Source of the DNA: Oscillospiraceae bacterium
GTDB lineage: Bacteria > Bacillota > Clostridia > Oscillospirales > Oscillospiraceae
Length of the DNA stretch: 32,766 bases
Direction of reading: 5' to 3'
Assembly: GCA_902765025.1 (NCBI GenBank)
Contig: CACWYC010000020.1
Coordinates: 1-32,766, forward strand
Position 1 is the first letter of the stretch. Every line of letters begins with the position of its first letter. Shown here in pieces: positions 25,427-32,766 of the stretch. The position numbers and the translations under genes are program-made. The notes under the pieces are model-generated. The model saw only the letters and a list, made by a program, of their open reading frames with translations. It did no database searches and had not been told where the DNA came from.

Positions 25427-27070
25427 ATGAGGAAAAAGAGCTTTCGCATCCTGGCCATGATCTTGGCCCTCACCGCAATGCTGAGCCTCGCCGCCTGCGG
25501 TATGGCCAAGCCCAGCAGCGCGACCACCCAAGGCTCCGCCAGAGTCGAGCCGCCCGAGGACATCTGGGCTCCGTACTCCGAGACGGTCACCATTACCACG
25601 ATGGGCGAGGAGAACAGCGGCACCGAGTTCCAGAACGGCGACGACTACGGCAACAACCCCTGGTACCGCGCATACAAGGAGCGCTTCAACATCGATCTGC
25701 AGAACAAGTGGATCAGCAACGATTACGGCACGAAGCTGAACCTGGCCATCGCGGACAAGGACATCGCGGACGTCTTCTATGTGGACTCCGCCCGTCTGAC
25801 CACCCTGTACAAGGCCGGCCTGATCATGCCTCTGGACGAGGTGTTTGACAGCTATGCCTCCGACGTTCTGAAGCAGTACCGCGAGGACTATGCCGACGCC
25901 TGGGAGACCGGCTGCTTTGACGGTCATCTCTACGGTATGCCCCAGATGAACTACGGCATCATCGACCAGTTCCAGTACATCTGGATCCGCCAGGACTGGA
26001 TGAAGGAATGCGGCTTTGACGAGCCCAAGACCATGGACGACGTCATTGAGATCGCCACCACCTTCGCTGAGAAATACGGCGGATACGGCCTGGCGGAATG
26101 CCAGAGCCTGGAGAACTTCTACCGTCTGGCCCTGAGCTGGGGCGCTCACCCGGGAATCTGGGTCGAGCAGGCGGACGGCACGCTGGGCTATGGCACGGTG
26201 CAGCCCGAGATGAAGGAAGCGCTGGCCCAGTACACCCAGTGGTACAAAGATGGCATAGTCAACCCGAATTTCACCACCCTCAACTGGGACAAGATGATGC
26301 AGGGCATGATCAACGGCGAGTGCGGCGTCATCCCCTTCGCCCAGTGGTTCGGCTATAATCCTCTGCCCGACCTGATCCGCAACCAGGGCCCGGAAGCCAT
26401 CTTCTTCCCCTATGAGATCCCCACCCAGGACGGCTCTCCCATTCTGGGCAGCGTCACCTTCAACAACAACGGCTATGTGGTCATCCGCAAGGACTGCGCG
26501 AACTCCGAGGCCGTCATGAAGATCGTGAACTTCTATGTCTACACCGTCAATGACGCGGTGGGCGTGGAGAGCAACGAGTACCTCTCCTCCCTGCACAGCT
26601 TCAACTACCCCAACGTGGTGCGCGGCACCCACATCATCAACCCCATGAACGATTACAACCAGTTCCTGCAGGTCAAGAGCGCGTTTGACGCCTACCTCGC
26701 CGGTGAGAACGTGGACACCTCCGCCCTGGGCACCAACCTCTCCAAATATGTGAGCTGCGTGAACTGGACCGAGTCCCAGGACCCCAACGGCGTGGGCGAC
26801 TTCCTGCAGCAGGGCAACGACCGTTCGGCCTACGGCATTGCCAAGAAGTACGTGGATGAGGGGCAGTACGTGCAGGACGCCAAGTGGGGCCCCGACACGG
26901 CGACCCTGCAGGCTTCCGGCAGCACGCTCAATGATATCCTGATCGAGGGCTTTACCAAGATCATCATCGGTGAAAAGCCCATCGACTACTTTGACGAGCT
27001 CGTGCAGCAGTGGTACAAGGCCGGCGGCGAGCAGGCCACCCGCGAGATCAATGATACCTACGGCCATTGA
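25427..27070 (+). CDS. Extracellular sugar-binding lipoprotein (LplA/LipO type)
   Basis: Binding protein of a carbohydrate ABC importer of the CUT1/Lpl type. It has a lipoprotein signal (MRKKSFRILAMILALTAMLS-LAAC) with lipidated Cys24, then a large two-lobed domain (ADVFYVDSARLTTLYKAGLI, GMPQMNYGIIDQFQYIWIRQ, MDDVIEIATTFAEKYGGYGL, VVIRKDCANSEAVMKIVNFY). Length, about 547 residues, fits the large LplA/LipO proteins rather than MalE types. The ATG at 25427 is chosen because AAGGAG lies at proper distance and the signal peptide starts there. It is the first gene of the operon with two permeases, YesL and the GH36 enzyme, which suggests an alpha-galactoside or other oligosaccharide ligand. Confidence 0.85.
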   Translation: MRKKSFRILAMILALTAMLSLAACGMAKPSSATTQGSARVEPPEDIWAPYSETVTITTMGEENSGTEFQNGDDYGNNPWYRAYKERFNIDLQNKWISNDYGTKLNLAIADKDIADVFYVDSARLTTLYKAGLIMPLDEVFDSYASDVLKQYREDYADAWETGCFDGHLYGMPQMNYGIIDQFQYIWIRQDWMKECGFDEPKTMDDVIEIATTFAEKYGGYGLAECQSLENFYRLALSWGAHPGIWVEQADGTLGYGTVQPEMKEALAQYTQWYKDGIVNPNFTTLNWDKMMQGMINGECGVIPFAQWFGYNPLPDLIRNQGPEAIFFPYEIPTQDGSPILGSVTFNNNGYVVIRKDCANSEAVMKIVNFYVYTVNDAVGVESNEYLSSLHSFNYPNVVRGTHIINPMNDYNQFLQVKSAFDAYLAGENVDTSALGTNLSKYVSCVNWTESQDPNGVGDFLQQGNDRSAYGIAKKYVDEGQYVQDAKWGPDTATLQASGSTLNDILIEGFTKIIIGEKPIDYFDELVQQWYKAGGEQATREINDTYGH

Positions 27071-27086
27071 TTGAGCATGAAGTCTT

Positions 27087-27116
27087 CGGCAGCCGGAGGA
27101 ATTCCTCCGGCTGCCG
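27087..27116 (+). repeat. 30-bp perfect palindrome between binding protein and permease genes
   Basis: CGGCAGCCGGAGGAA followed by its exact reverse complement, giving a 15-pair stem (fewer in RNA, allowing for a loop). No U-tract follows. It lies 17 bases after the binding-protein stop and probably protects the upstream mRNA or causes partial termination, giving more binding protein than permease. Confidence 0.7.
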
Positions 27117-27137
27117 ATCAGATTTGAGGAGTGTGTT

Positions 27138-28037
27138 ATGAGAACAAAAAAACTCGGCAGGAGCAACCTGTGGCAATACTATGCCATGCTGATCCCCGGC
27201 GTGGTGGTTACCTTTTTTTTCTGCTACATTCCCCTGTACGGCGTCATCATCGCCTTTGAGGACTATAACGTCGGCATGGGCTTCAGCTCCCCCTGGGTCG
27301 GGCTGCAGAACTTCCGCTATGTCTTCAACCAACCCACCTTTACCCGCACCATCTGGAATACCCTGTATATGTCCGTCTGGAAGCTGGCGCTGGGGATCGT
27401 GGTTCCCGTGACAGTGGCGATTTTGCTCAATGAGCTGCGTTCTGACAAGCTCAAGCGCTTCTATCAGACGCTGATTTATATCCCCAACTTCCTGTCCTGG
27501 ATCATCATGGCCGGTGTTTTGATGGACATCCTGTCCAGCGGCGGCGCCATCAACCTGATCCTCCACGCGCTGAGGCTGCCCACGGTGGATTTTCTCGGCA
27601 ATGCGAAAATCTTCCCCTGGACGATGATCATCAGTGATGTGTGGAAGGGCTTCGGTTACGGTACCATCGTGTATCTTGCCGCCCTGACCGGAATCGACCC
27701 CACCCTGTACGAATCGGCCATGCTGGACGGCGCGAGCCGCTGGCAGCAGATCAAAAACGTGACCATCCCGCTGCTGATGCCCACCATCGTCCTGATGACG
27801 GTCCTCTCTCTGGGCAGCATTCTCAACGCCGGCTTTGACCAGGTGTATAACCTCTACAGCCCGGCTGTCTGGGAGAGCGGCGATATCATTGACACCTATG
27901 TGTACCGCCTCGGCATCCAGCAGGCCCAGTACTCGGTGGGTGCTGCCGTGGGCCTGTTCAAATCCGTTGTTTCCGCTTTCATGGTTATCGTTTCCTACCG
28001 TCTGGCTGACAAGCTGGCCGGCTACCGCATCCTGTAA
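27138..28037 (+). CDS. Sugar ABC permease, LplB type
   Basis: Inner-membrane permease of the CUT1 importer, with six helices from MLIPGVVVTFFFCYIPLYGV to FKSVVSAFMVIVSYRLADKL. The EAA loop is LYESAMLDGASRWQQIKNVT, with the conserved Gly, and the segment FDQVYNLYSPAVWESGDIID-TYVYR is typical of LplB proteins. It has 299 residues. GAGGAG precedes the ATG. It follows the binding-protein gene after a palindromic hairpin and precedes the second permease by 17 bases, so the three make one importer. The matching ATPase is likely the MsmK-type gene at the end of the cluster, or a shared one elsewhere. Confidence 0.9.
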   Translation: MRTKKLGRSNLWQYYAMLIPGVVVTFFFCYIPLYGVIIAFEDYNVGMGFSSPWVGLQNFRYVFNQPTFTRTIWNTLYMSVWKLALGIVVPVTVAILLNELRSDKLKRFYQTLIYIPNFLSWIIMAGVLMDILSSGGAINLILHALRLPTVDFLGNAKIFPWTMIISDVWKGFGYGTIVYLAALTGIDPTLYESAMLDGASRWQQIKNVTIPLLMPTIVLMTVLSLGSILNAGFDQVYNLYSPAVWESGDIIDTYVYRLGIQQAQYSVGAAVGLFKSVVSAFMVIVSYRLADKLAGYRIL

Positions 28038-28054
28038 GGAAGGGGGAAGTCACG

Positions 28055-28930
28055 ATGAAAAAGAAAACTACCGCATTTGACGTCATTCTGATCATCCTGC
28101 TGGGCGTCATCTGCATCACCTGTGTCCTGCCGTTTATTCATCTGCTTGCCGTTTCTTTCTCCAGCAGCTCCGCCGTGGCGGCCGGCAAGGTCGGCTTCCT
28201 GCCGGTGGAATTCACCCCCGCTTCCTATGAATACGTGATCTCCGGCGGACGATTTTTGCACGCCATGGGGATCTCTCTGGAACGTGTCATTCTCGGAACG
28301 CTCCTGAACATCGTGCTCATGGTGCTCACCGCCTACCCCCTTGCCAAGGAAGATCTGCCCGGGCGCGGCATCCTCTCCGGCTTTTTCGTGCTGACGATGC
28401 TGATCGGCGGCGGTATGATCCCCACCTACCTGCTGGTTTCCGGTCTCGGCCTGAAGGACACCATCTGGGCTCTTATCCTTCCCGGCGCGCTGCCTGTGTA
28501 CAACATGATTATCCTGATGAACTTCATTCGCGGCCTGCCCCACGAAGTGGAAGAGGCCGCCTGGATCGACGGCGCATCTCCGTTCCAGACGCTGGTCCAC
28601 GTAATCTTCCCGCTGCTGGGGCCCAGCCTTGCCACGGTCGGCCTGTTCTCCATGGTGGGCCATTGGAACGACTGGTTCAGCGGCATGATCTACATGAGCC
28701 AGCCCATCAACTACCCCCTGCAGACCTACCTGCAGACGCTGCTGGTCGACTTTGAAAAGCTGCTGCAGTCCGATTCCACCGGCAACATCAAGGACATTCT
28801 GTCCAAGATGAACGCCCGTACCGGACGTGCTGCCCAGCTCTTTCTCGGCGCACTGCCCATCATGATGGTCTATCCCTTCCTGCAGCGCTACTTTACCAAG
28901 GGCCTGACCCTTGGCAGCGTAAAGGGCTGA
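28055..28930 (+). CDS. Sugar ABC permease, LplC/YtcP type
   Basis: Second permease of the importer. It has an N-terminal helix (FDVILIILLGVICITCVLPF), an extracellular loop (KVGFLPVEFTPASYEYVISG) and further helices, including LNIVLMVLTAYPLAKEDLPG and ILSGFFVLTMLIGGGMIPTY. The EAA loop is EVEEAAWIDGASPFQTLVHV, and the C-terminus has ILSKMNARTGRAAQLFLGAL and FLQRYFTKGLTLGSVKG, the usual LplC ending. It has 291 residues and AGGGGGAAG before the ATG. It forms the heterodimeric channel with the LplB-type permease. Confidence 0.9.
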   Translation: MKKKTTAFDVILIILLGVICITCVLPFIHLLAVSFSSSSAVAAGKVGFLPVEFTPASYEYVISGGRFLHAMGISLERVILGTLLNIVLMVLTAYPLAKEDLPGRGILSGFFVLTMLIGGGMIPTYLLVSGLGLKDTIWALILPGALPVYNMIILMNFIRGLPHEVEEAAWIDGASPFQTLVHVIFPLLGPSLATVGLFSMVGHWNDWFSGMIYMSQPINYPLQTYLQTLLVDFEKLLQSDSTGNIKDILSKMNARTGRAAQLFLGALPIMMVYPFLQRYFTKGLTLGSVKG

Positions 28931-28937
28931 TGCCTCG

Positions 28938-28974
28938 TTTTCCCGGTTCAGCCTTTCGGACTGAACCGGGAAAA
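28938..28974 (+). repeat. Intercistronic hairpin after the LplC-type gene
   Basis: TTTTCCCGGTTCAG (28938-28951) pairs with CTGAACCGGGAAAA (28961-28974) around a 9-base loop that can itself pair CC with GG. The stem ends in A residues, so no U-tract follows. It is likely a stability or processing element between the transporter genes and yesL. Confidence 0.6.
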
Positions 28975-29025
28975 GACAATTTGCCTTTGCAGTCTCCACC
29001 TCAAGGACTTTGACAGGAGGAAGCT

Positions 29026-29796
29026 ATGCCTCTACTCTTCGACTACTCGCGTCCCGGCCCCGGCGTCAACCCGGATGAACCGCGCAAAAAGGGTTTTCCG
29101 CGGATCTGGGAGATGATCTCCCGGGATTTCAAAAGCTTTTGGCCGGCGGGCGCCATCAACCTGCTGTTTTCGCTCCCCTTTGTTGTCGCCCTGCGCTTTG
29201 CCTATTTTACGCACAGCGTCCTGTTTGCGCTCCTCGCGGGGCTGATGGGCGGGATCCTTGCCGCGCCCAGCTTTCTGGGTCTGGCGGATACGCTGCTCAG
29301 AAGTCTGCGGGACGAGCCGGGCTTCTGGTGGCACCGCTACAGCAGAGCGCTGAAGCGAAGCTGGAAAAGCACGCTCCTCCCCGGCGCAATTATGGGCATG
29401 GTGTTTTCCACCCAGGTGTTCACTCTGCTGCATATGCCCGTGATCGGCGGGGGTCTGGCACTGCTGCTGTGCCAGCTTGTGGGAATGATTTTGTCTGTCG
29501 GACTTTTTGCCTGGGGCCTTCCCCAGCAGGCCCTGCTGGAGCTGCGCTTCTCGACGCTGGTGAAGAACAGCTTTCTGCTGTTTTTCCGCCACATCGGGAA
29601 AACGCTGGCAGCGGCGGCGATTTTGCTGGGCTACGCGGTGCTGGTATGGCTCCTGTTTCCAGCCTCTGTGTTCCTCCTGCTGGCAGCGGGGCTGTGGCTG
29701 CCGCTGCTCTGTGCTCTGCAGGTCATTTATCCGACGCTGGATGAGATATTCGGAGTCGAAGAAGCCATTGAAAAGTCCAGGAATAATGAAAATTGA
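29026..29796 (+). CDS. YesL-like membrane protein (DUF624)
   Basis: An integral membrane protein of the YesL/DUF624 family, often found beside Lpl-type sugar importers and glycosidases; its function is not established. A short cytoplasmic N-terminus (RKKGFPRIWEMISRDFKSFW) precedes about five membrane helices: AINLLFSLPFVVALRFAYFT, FALLAGLMGGILAAPSFLGL, LLPGAIMGMVFSTQVFTLLH, LALLLCQLVGMILSVGLFAW, and a C-terminal pair near AAAAILLGYAVLVWLLFPAS and LLAAGLWLPLLCALQVIYPT. It has 256 residues, a little longer than most YesL proteins. GGAGGAAG precedes the ATG. It lies between the permease genes and the GH36 gene, so an accessory role in uptake is reasonable. Confidence 0.75.
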   Translation: MPLLFDYSRPGPGVNPDEPRKKGFPRIWEMISRDFKSFWPAGAINLLFSLPFVVALRFAYFTHSVLFALLAGLMGGILAAPSFLGLADTLLRSLRDEPGFWWHRYSRALKRSWKSTLLPGAIMGMVFSTQVFTLLHMPVIGGGLALLLCQLVGMILSVGLFAWGLPQQALLELRFSTLVKNSFLLFFRHIGKTLAAAAILLGYAVLVWLLFPASVFLLLAAGLWLPLLCALQVIYPTLDEIFGVEEAIEKSRNNEN

Positions 29797-29807
29797 GGGA
29801 TAGAAGA

Positions 29808-32027
29808 ATGCCAATCATCTACAACGAACAAGAAAAGACCATTACGCTCCACACCCAAAACACAAGCTATCAGATGAAGGTGGGCCCCTGCGACCTGCTG
29901 CTGCACACCTACTATGGCCCCAGGGCCCAGGGTGACATGAGCTGGTGCCTCTCCTTCCGCGACAGGGGCTTTTCGGGCAATCCCTATGATGCCAAGCTGC
30001 TTCGCGGCATCTCTGCTGATACGCTGCCCATGGAGTACCCCTGCGAGGGCAGCGGCGATTTTCGGGCGCCGGCCTTCAGCGTGCGCCGGGCAAACGGCGC
30101 GGTGGGCTGCGACCTGCGGTATGTGAGCCACGAAATCAAGCCGGGCAAATATGCGCTTGACGGCCTGCCGACGGTCTACGCCGACGGGGAGGAGGCCGAA
30201 ACTCTGGAGGTCACCCTGGCCGATGAGGCCGCCGGTGTGCGCGTTTTGCTGCAATACGGCGTTTTCCCCGCCCTGGATGTGATCACCCGCGCCGCCAGGA
30301 TCGAAAACTGCGGCGAGGGGAGCGTTCTCCTGCAGGCTGCGGCCAGCGCCTCGCTGGATTTTGTCTCCGGTGACTGGGATGTGATGCACTTCTACGGCCG
30401 GCACGCCGGAGAGCGTGCCGTGGGCAGAGCGCCCATCGAGCAGCGCGAGCTGCTGATCGGAAGCCGCCGGGGAACCAGCAGCCATCAGCAAAGCCCCTTT
30501 GTGATCCTGGCAGACCGTGAAACCACAGAGCTTCACGGCCGGTGCGTGGGAATGAGCCTCTTATACAGTGGATCCTTCTCCTGCAACGCCTCCCGGGACC
30601 AGTTCGGAACGACGCGGGCGGTGATGGGGATCCAAAGCGAACACTTTGACTATCCCCTGGAGCCCGGCGAGGTCTTCCAGGCCCCGGAGCTTGCGCTGGT
30701 ATACAGCGGGGAGGGACTCGCGCGCCTGAGCCAGAGATTCCACCGCATGGTTTCGCAGCACGTCTGCCGCGGGCCGTGGAAGAACCGCCGCCGTCCCGTT
30801 CTGCTGAACAACTGGGAAGCCACCGGCATGGATTTTACCGGCGAGCGGATCCTGAACATCGCAAAGACCGCCGCAGAGCTCGGCGTGGAAATGCTGGTGC
30901 TTGACGACGGCTGGTTCGGCGCGAGAAACGATGACAACGCAGGTCTCGGCGACTGGACGGTGAACACCGAAAAGCTGGGCTGCACCATGGGAGAGCTTGC
31001 CGACAAGATCCGCGGCATGGGCATGAAGTTCGGCCTCTGGATCGAGCCGGAGATGGTCAACGAGGACAGCGATCGCTATCGGGAGCACCCCGACTGGGCA
31101 CTCTGTATTCCGGGCAAGGCTCCTGTTATGGGACGCAATCAGTTGGTGCTGGATTTCTCCCGCCCGGAGGTGGTGGACGCCATCTTTGAGCAGATCGCGC
31201 AGGTGCTGGACGAGTGCCGGGCGGACTATGTGAAGATGGACATGAATCGCTCCATTACCGATGTGTATTCCGCTGTCTGGCCGGACCAGAGCCAGGGCAA
31301 GATTCTGTATCAGTATGTTCTGGGCGTGTACCGCTTTATGGAAATGCTTCTGGAGCGCTACCCCAATCTGCTGCTGGAGGGCTGCTCAGGCGGCGGAGGA
31401 CGCTTTGATGCAGGCATGCTCTACTACTGCCCGCAGATCTGGTGCAGTGACAACACGGACGCCATCGACCGTGTCCGCATTCAATACGGCACAAGCTTCG
31501 GCTTCCCGCTGCGGACCATGGGCGCCCACGTCTCGGCTGTCCCCAACGGAGACACCCGGCGGAAGACCCCGTTCCATACCCGCGCAGTGGTGGCAATGGC
31601 GGGGACCTTCGGCTATGAGCTGGATCTGAACCTGATCTCCGATGAGGAGAAAAAACAGGTCCCGGCGCAGATCGAAGCATTCAAAAAATACTGGAACCTG
31701 CTCCACAACGGCCTGTTCTACCGTCTGACCGACGTGATGCAAAACCGCCAGGAGGCTGCCTGGATGATGGTCGAAGAGGATGGCAGCGAGGCCCTGGTAA
31801 ACATTGTCGTTCTGGACAGCACCGGCAACAACCCCAACCGCTTCGTGCGCTGCATGGGCCTGACTCCCGGCGCAAGCTACAAAGACGAGGAGAGCGGGAT
31901 GGTTTACGATGCCAACGCCCTTATGGCACAGGGATTGCCCATGCCCATGGTGCAGTATCCCCGCTGGCCGGTCAAAGTGACGCCCAACGAATATGACGCT
32001 TTCCAGATCCATTTGGTAAGAATATAA
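29808..32027 (+). CDS. Alpha-galactosidase, glycoside hydrolase family 36
   Basis: Hydrolyses terminal alpha-1,6-galactose from melibiose, raffinose and related sugars; no signal peptide, so it acts in the cytoplasm after uptake. The N-terminal beta-supersandwich ([20 protein letters not shown]) is followed by the catalytic TIM barrel with [47 protein letters not shown] and the nucleophile Asp478 in YVKMDMNRS, where most relatives have W for the first M. The acid/base is Asp548 in [11 protein letters not shown], and HVSAVPN follows. Both catalytic positions equal those of Geobacillus AgaA. It has 739 residues, full length. ATG 29808 follows GAGGGAT and lies 11 bases after yesL. Confidence 0.93.
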   Translation: MPIIYNEQEKTITLHTQNTSYQMKVGPCDLLLHTYYGPRAQGDMSWCLSFRDRGFSGNPYDAKLLRGISADTLPMEYPCEGSGDFRAPAFSVRRANGAVGCDLRYVSHEIKPGKYALDGLPTVYADGEEAETLEVTLADEAAGVRVLLQYGVFPALDVITRAARIENCGEGSVLLQAAASASLDFVSGDWDVMHFYGRHAGERAVGRAPIEQRELLIGSRRGTSSHQQSPFVILADRETTELHGRCVGMSLLYSGSFSCNASRDQFGTTRAVMGIQSEHFDYPLEPGEVFQAPELALVYSGEGLARLSQRFHRMVSQHVCRGPWKNRRRPVLLNNWEATGMDFTGERILNIAKTAAELGVEMLVLDDGWFGARNDDNAGLGDWTVNTEKLGCTMGELADKIRGMGMKFGLWIEPEMVNEDSDRYREHPDWALCIPGKAPVMGRNQLVLDFSRPEVVDAIFEQIAQVLDECRADYVKMDMNRSITDVYSAVWPDQSQGKILYQYVLGVYRFMEMLLERYPNLLLEGCSGGGGRFDAGMLYYCPQIWCSDNTDAIDRVRIQYGTSFGFPLRTMGAHVSAVPNGDTRRKTPFHTRAVVAMAGTFGYELDLNLISDEEKKQVPAQIEAFKKYWNLLHNGLFYRLTDVMQNRQEAAWMMVEEDGSEALVNIVVLDSTGNNPNRFVRCMGLTPGASYKDEESGMVYDANALMAQGLPMPMVQYPRWPVKVTPNEYDAFQIHLVRI

Positions 32028-32064
32028 AAACAGAAGATATTATGTTGAATGGAGGATCTTTTCA

Positions 32065-32766
32065 ATGGCAACAGTTCAGCTGAAAAATATCAAGAAAGTT
32101 TATCCCTTCGTAAGCGGAGAGCAGAAGAAGAGCAAGAAGAAAAAGGCCGACGAGCCCGAAAAGAAGAAAGTCAATCTCCAGATCACGGATGAGGGCGTCG
32201 TTGCGGTTCAGGAGTTCAGTCTGGATATCGCGGACAAGGAGTTCATCGTGCTGGTCGGCCCCTCCGGCTGCGGAAAGTCCACCACCCTGCGCATGGTGGC
32301 CGGCCTGGAGGAGATCTCCGGCGGCGAGCTGGTCATCGACGGCAAGGTCATGAACGACGTGGCCCCCAAGGATCGTGATATTGCCATGGTGTTCCAGAAC
32401 TATGCCCTGTACCCCCATATGACCGTGTATGACAACATGGCCTTCTCCCTTCTCCCTGAAGCTGCGCAAGGAGCCCAAGGACGTTATCGACAAGAAGGTC
32501 CGTGAGGCCGCCGAGATTCTGGACATCACCCAGTACCTGGAGCGCAAGCCCAAGGCCCTGTCCGGCGGTCAGCGTCAGCGTGTGGCCATCGGCCGCGCCA
32601 TCGTCCGTGACCCCAAGGTCATGCTGATGGACGAGCCCCTGTCCAACCTGGACGCCAAGCTGCGTAACGAGATGCGCGCCGAGATCATCAAGCTGCGCCA
32701 GCGCATCAACACCACCTTCATGTACGTCACCCATGACCAGACCGAGGCCATGACCCTGGGCGATCG
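32065..32766 (+). pseudogene. MsmK/UgpC-type sugar ABC ATPase, frameshifted and cut by window end
   Basis: ATPase gene for CUT1 sugar importers, probably serving the importer upstream. It has Walker [10 protein letters not shown] (65-73), the Q-loop [19 protein letters not shown], and in the shifted frame the signature [19 protein letters not shown], Walker [13 protein letters not shown] and [14 protein letters not shown] up to the edge. TTCTCCC occurs twice in tandem (32443-32449, 32450-32456); one copy would give [15 protein letters not shown] and restore the frame, while two copies shift it at about residue 127 and end translation at 32503-32505. A lysine-rich insert (about 14-44, with KKSKKKK and PEKKK) separates the first two strands. 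ATG 32065 follows GGAGG. It may be a true pseudogene, a phase-variable state or a sequence error. Confidence 0.85.

Overview
The window looks like chromosome from a high-GC Clostridia member, most likely an Oscillospiraceae gut bacterium of the Intestinimonas / Flavonifractor / Lawsonibacter kind. This is inferred from the gene content (type III glutamine synthetase, an ANTAR regulator beside glutamine synthetase, fructoselysine catabolism, an Lpl-type sugar transporter with a YesL protein), from GGAGG ribosome-binding sites with ATG/GTG/TTG starts, and from TTGACA/TATACT-type promoters. No rRNA, tRNA or CRISPR array was seen.

Layout. (1) 1-3400 is a scrap zone: the end of a MarR-type regulator gene, a possible ftsH start fragment, a truncated IS3/IS150-group insertion sequence, a chimeric pseudogene joining an alpha-L-rhamnosidase piece to a YczE/YitT-like membrane protein piece, and a DUF1801 gene with a damaged start. 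(2) 3400-14700 is a nitrogen/glutamine island. On the minus strand are pyrG and a glnA-ANTAR regulator operon. Divergently, on the plus strand, is a four-gene operon glnN-glmS-guaA-asnB. It thus holds two glutamine synthetases and four enzymes that spend glutamine amide nitrogen (CTP synthase, GlmS, GMP synthase, asparagine synthetase) around one RNA-binding antiterminator-type protein. Both glnN and pyrG have an intrinsic terminator immediately after a good promoter, so attenuation is likely. The glnN leader also has a hexaloop hairpin of the ANTAR-recognition type that excludes the terminator. (3) 14700-23085 (minus) is an Amadori-product module: potABCD-like ABC transporter genes followed by frlB, frlC and frlD, preceded by two overlapping GntR/UTRA regulator genes. 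(4) 23085-24250 is a second scrap zone with remnants of a MOFRL glycerate kinase, a small cysteine-containing ORF with an in-frame TGA, and a truncated sugar O-acetyltransferase. (5) 24255-32766 is an alpha-galactoside module: a divergent AraC regulator, then a lipoprotein binding protein, two Lpl-type permeases, a YesL-like membrane protein, a GH36 alpha-galactosidase and an MsmK-type ATPase gene that is frameshifted by a 7-bp tandem duplication and runs off the window.

The strongest candidate for a coherent and possibly under-described system is the ANTAR-centred glutamine island. It appears to couple glutamine synthesis to glutamine-consuming amidotransferases through promoter-proximal attenuators. 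Intact metabolic modules alternate with zones of gene debris, which suggests that module boundaries here are recombination-prone.
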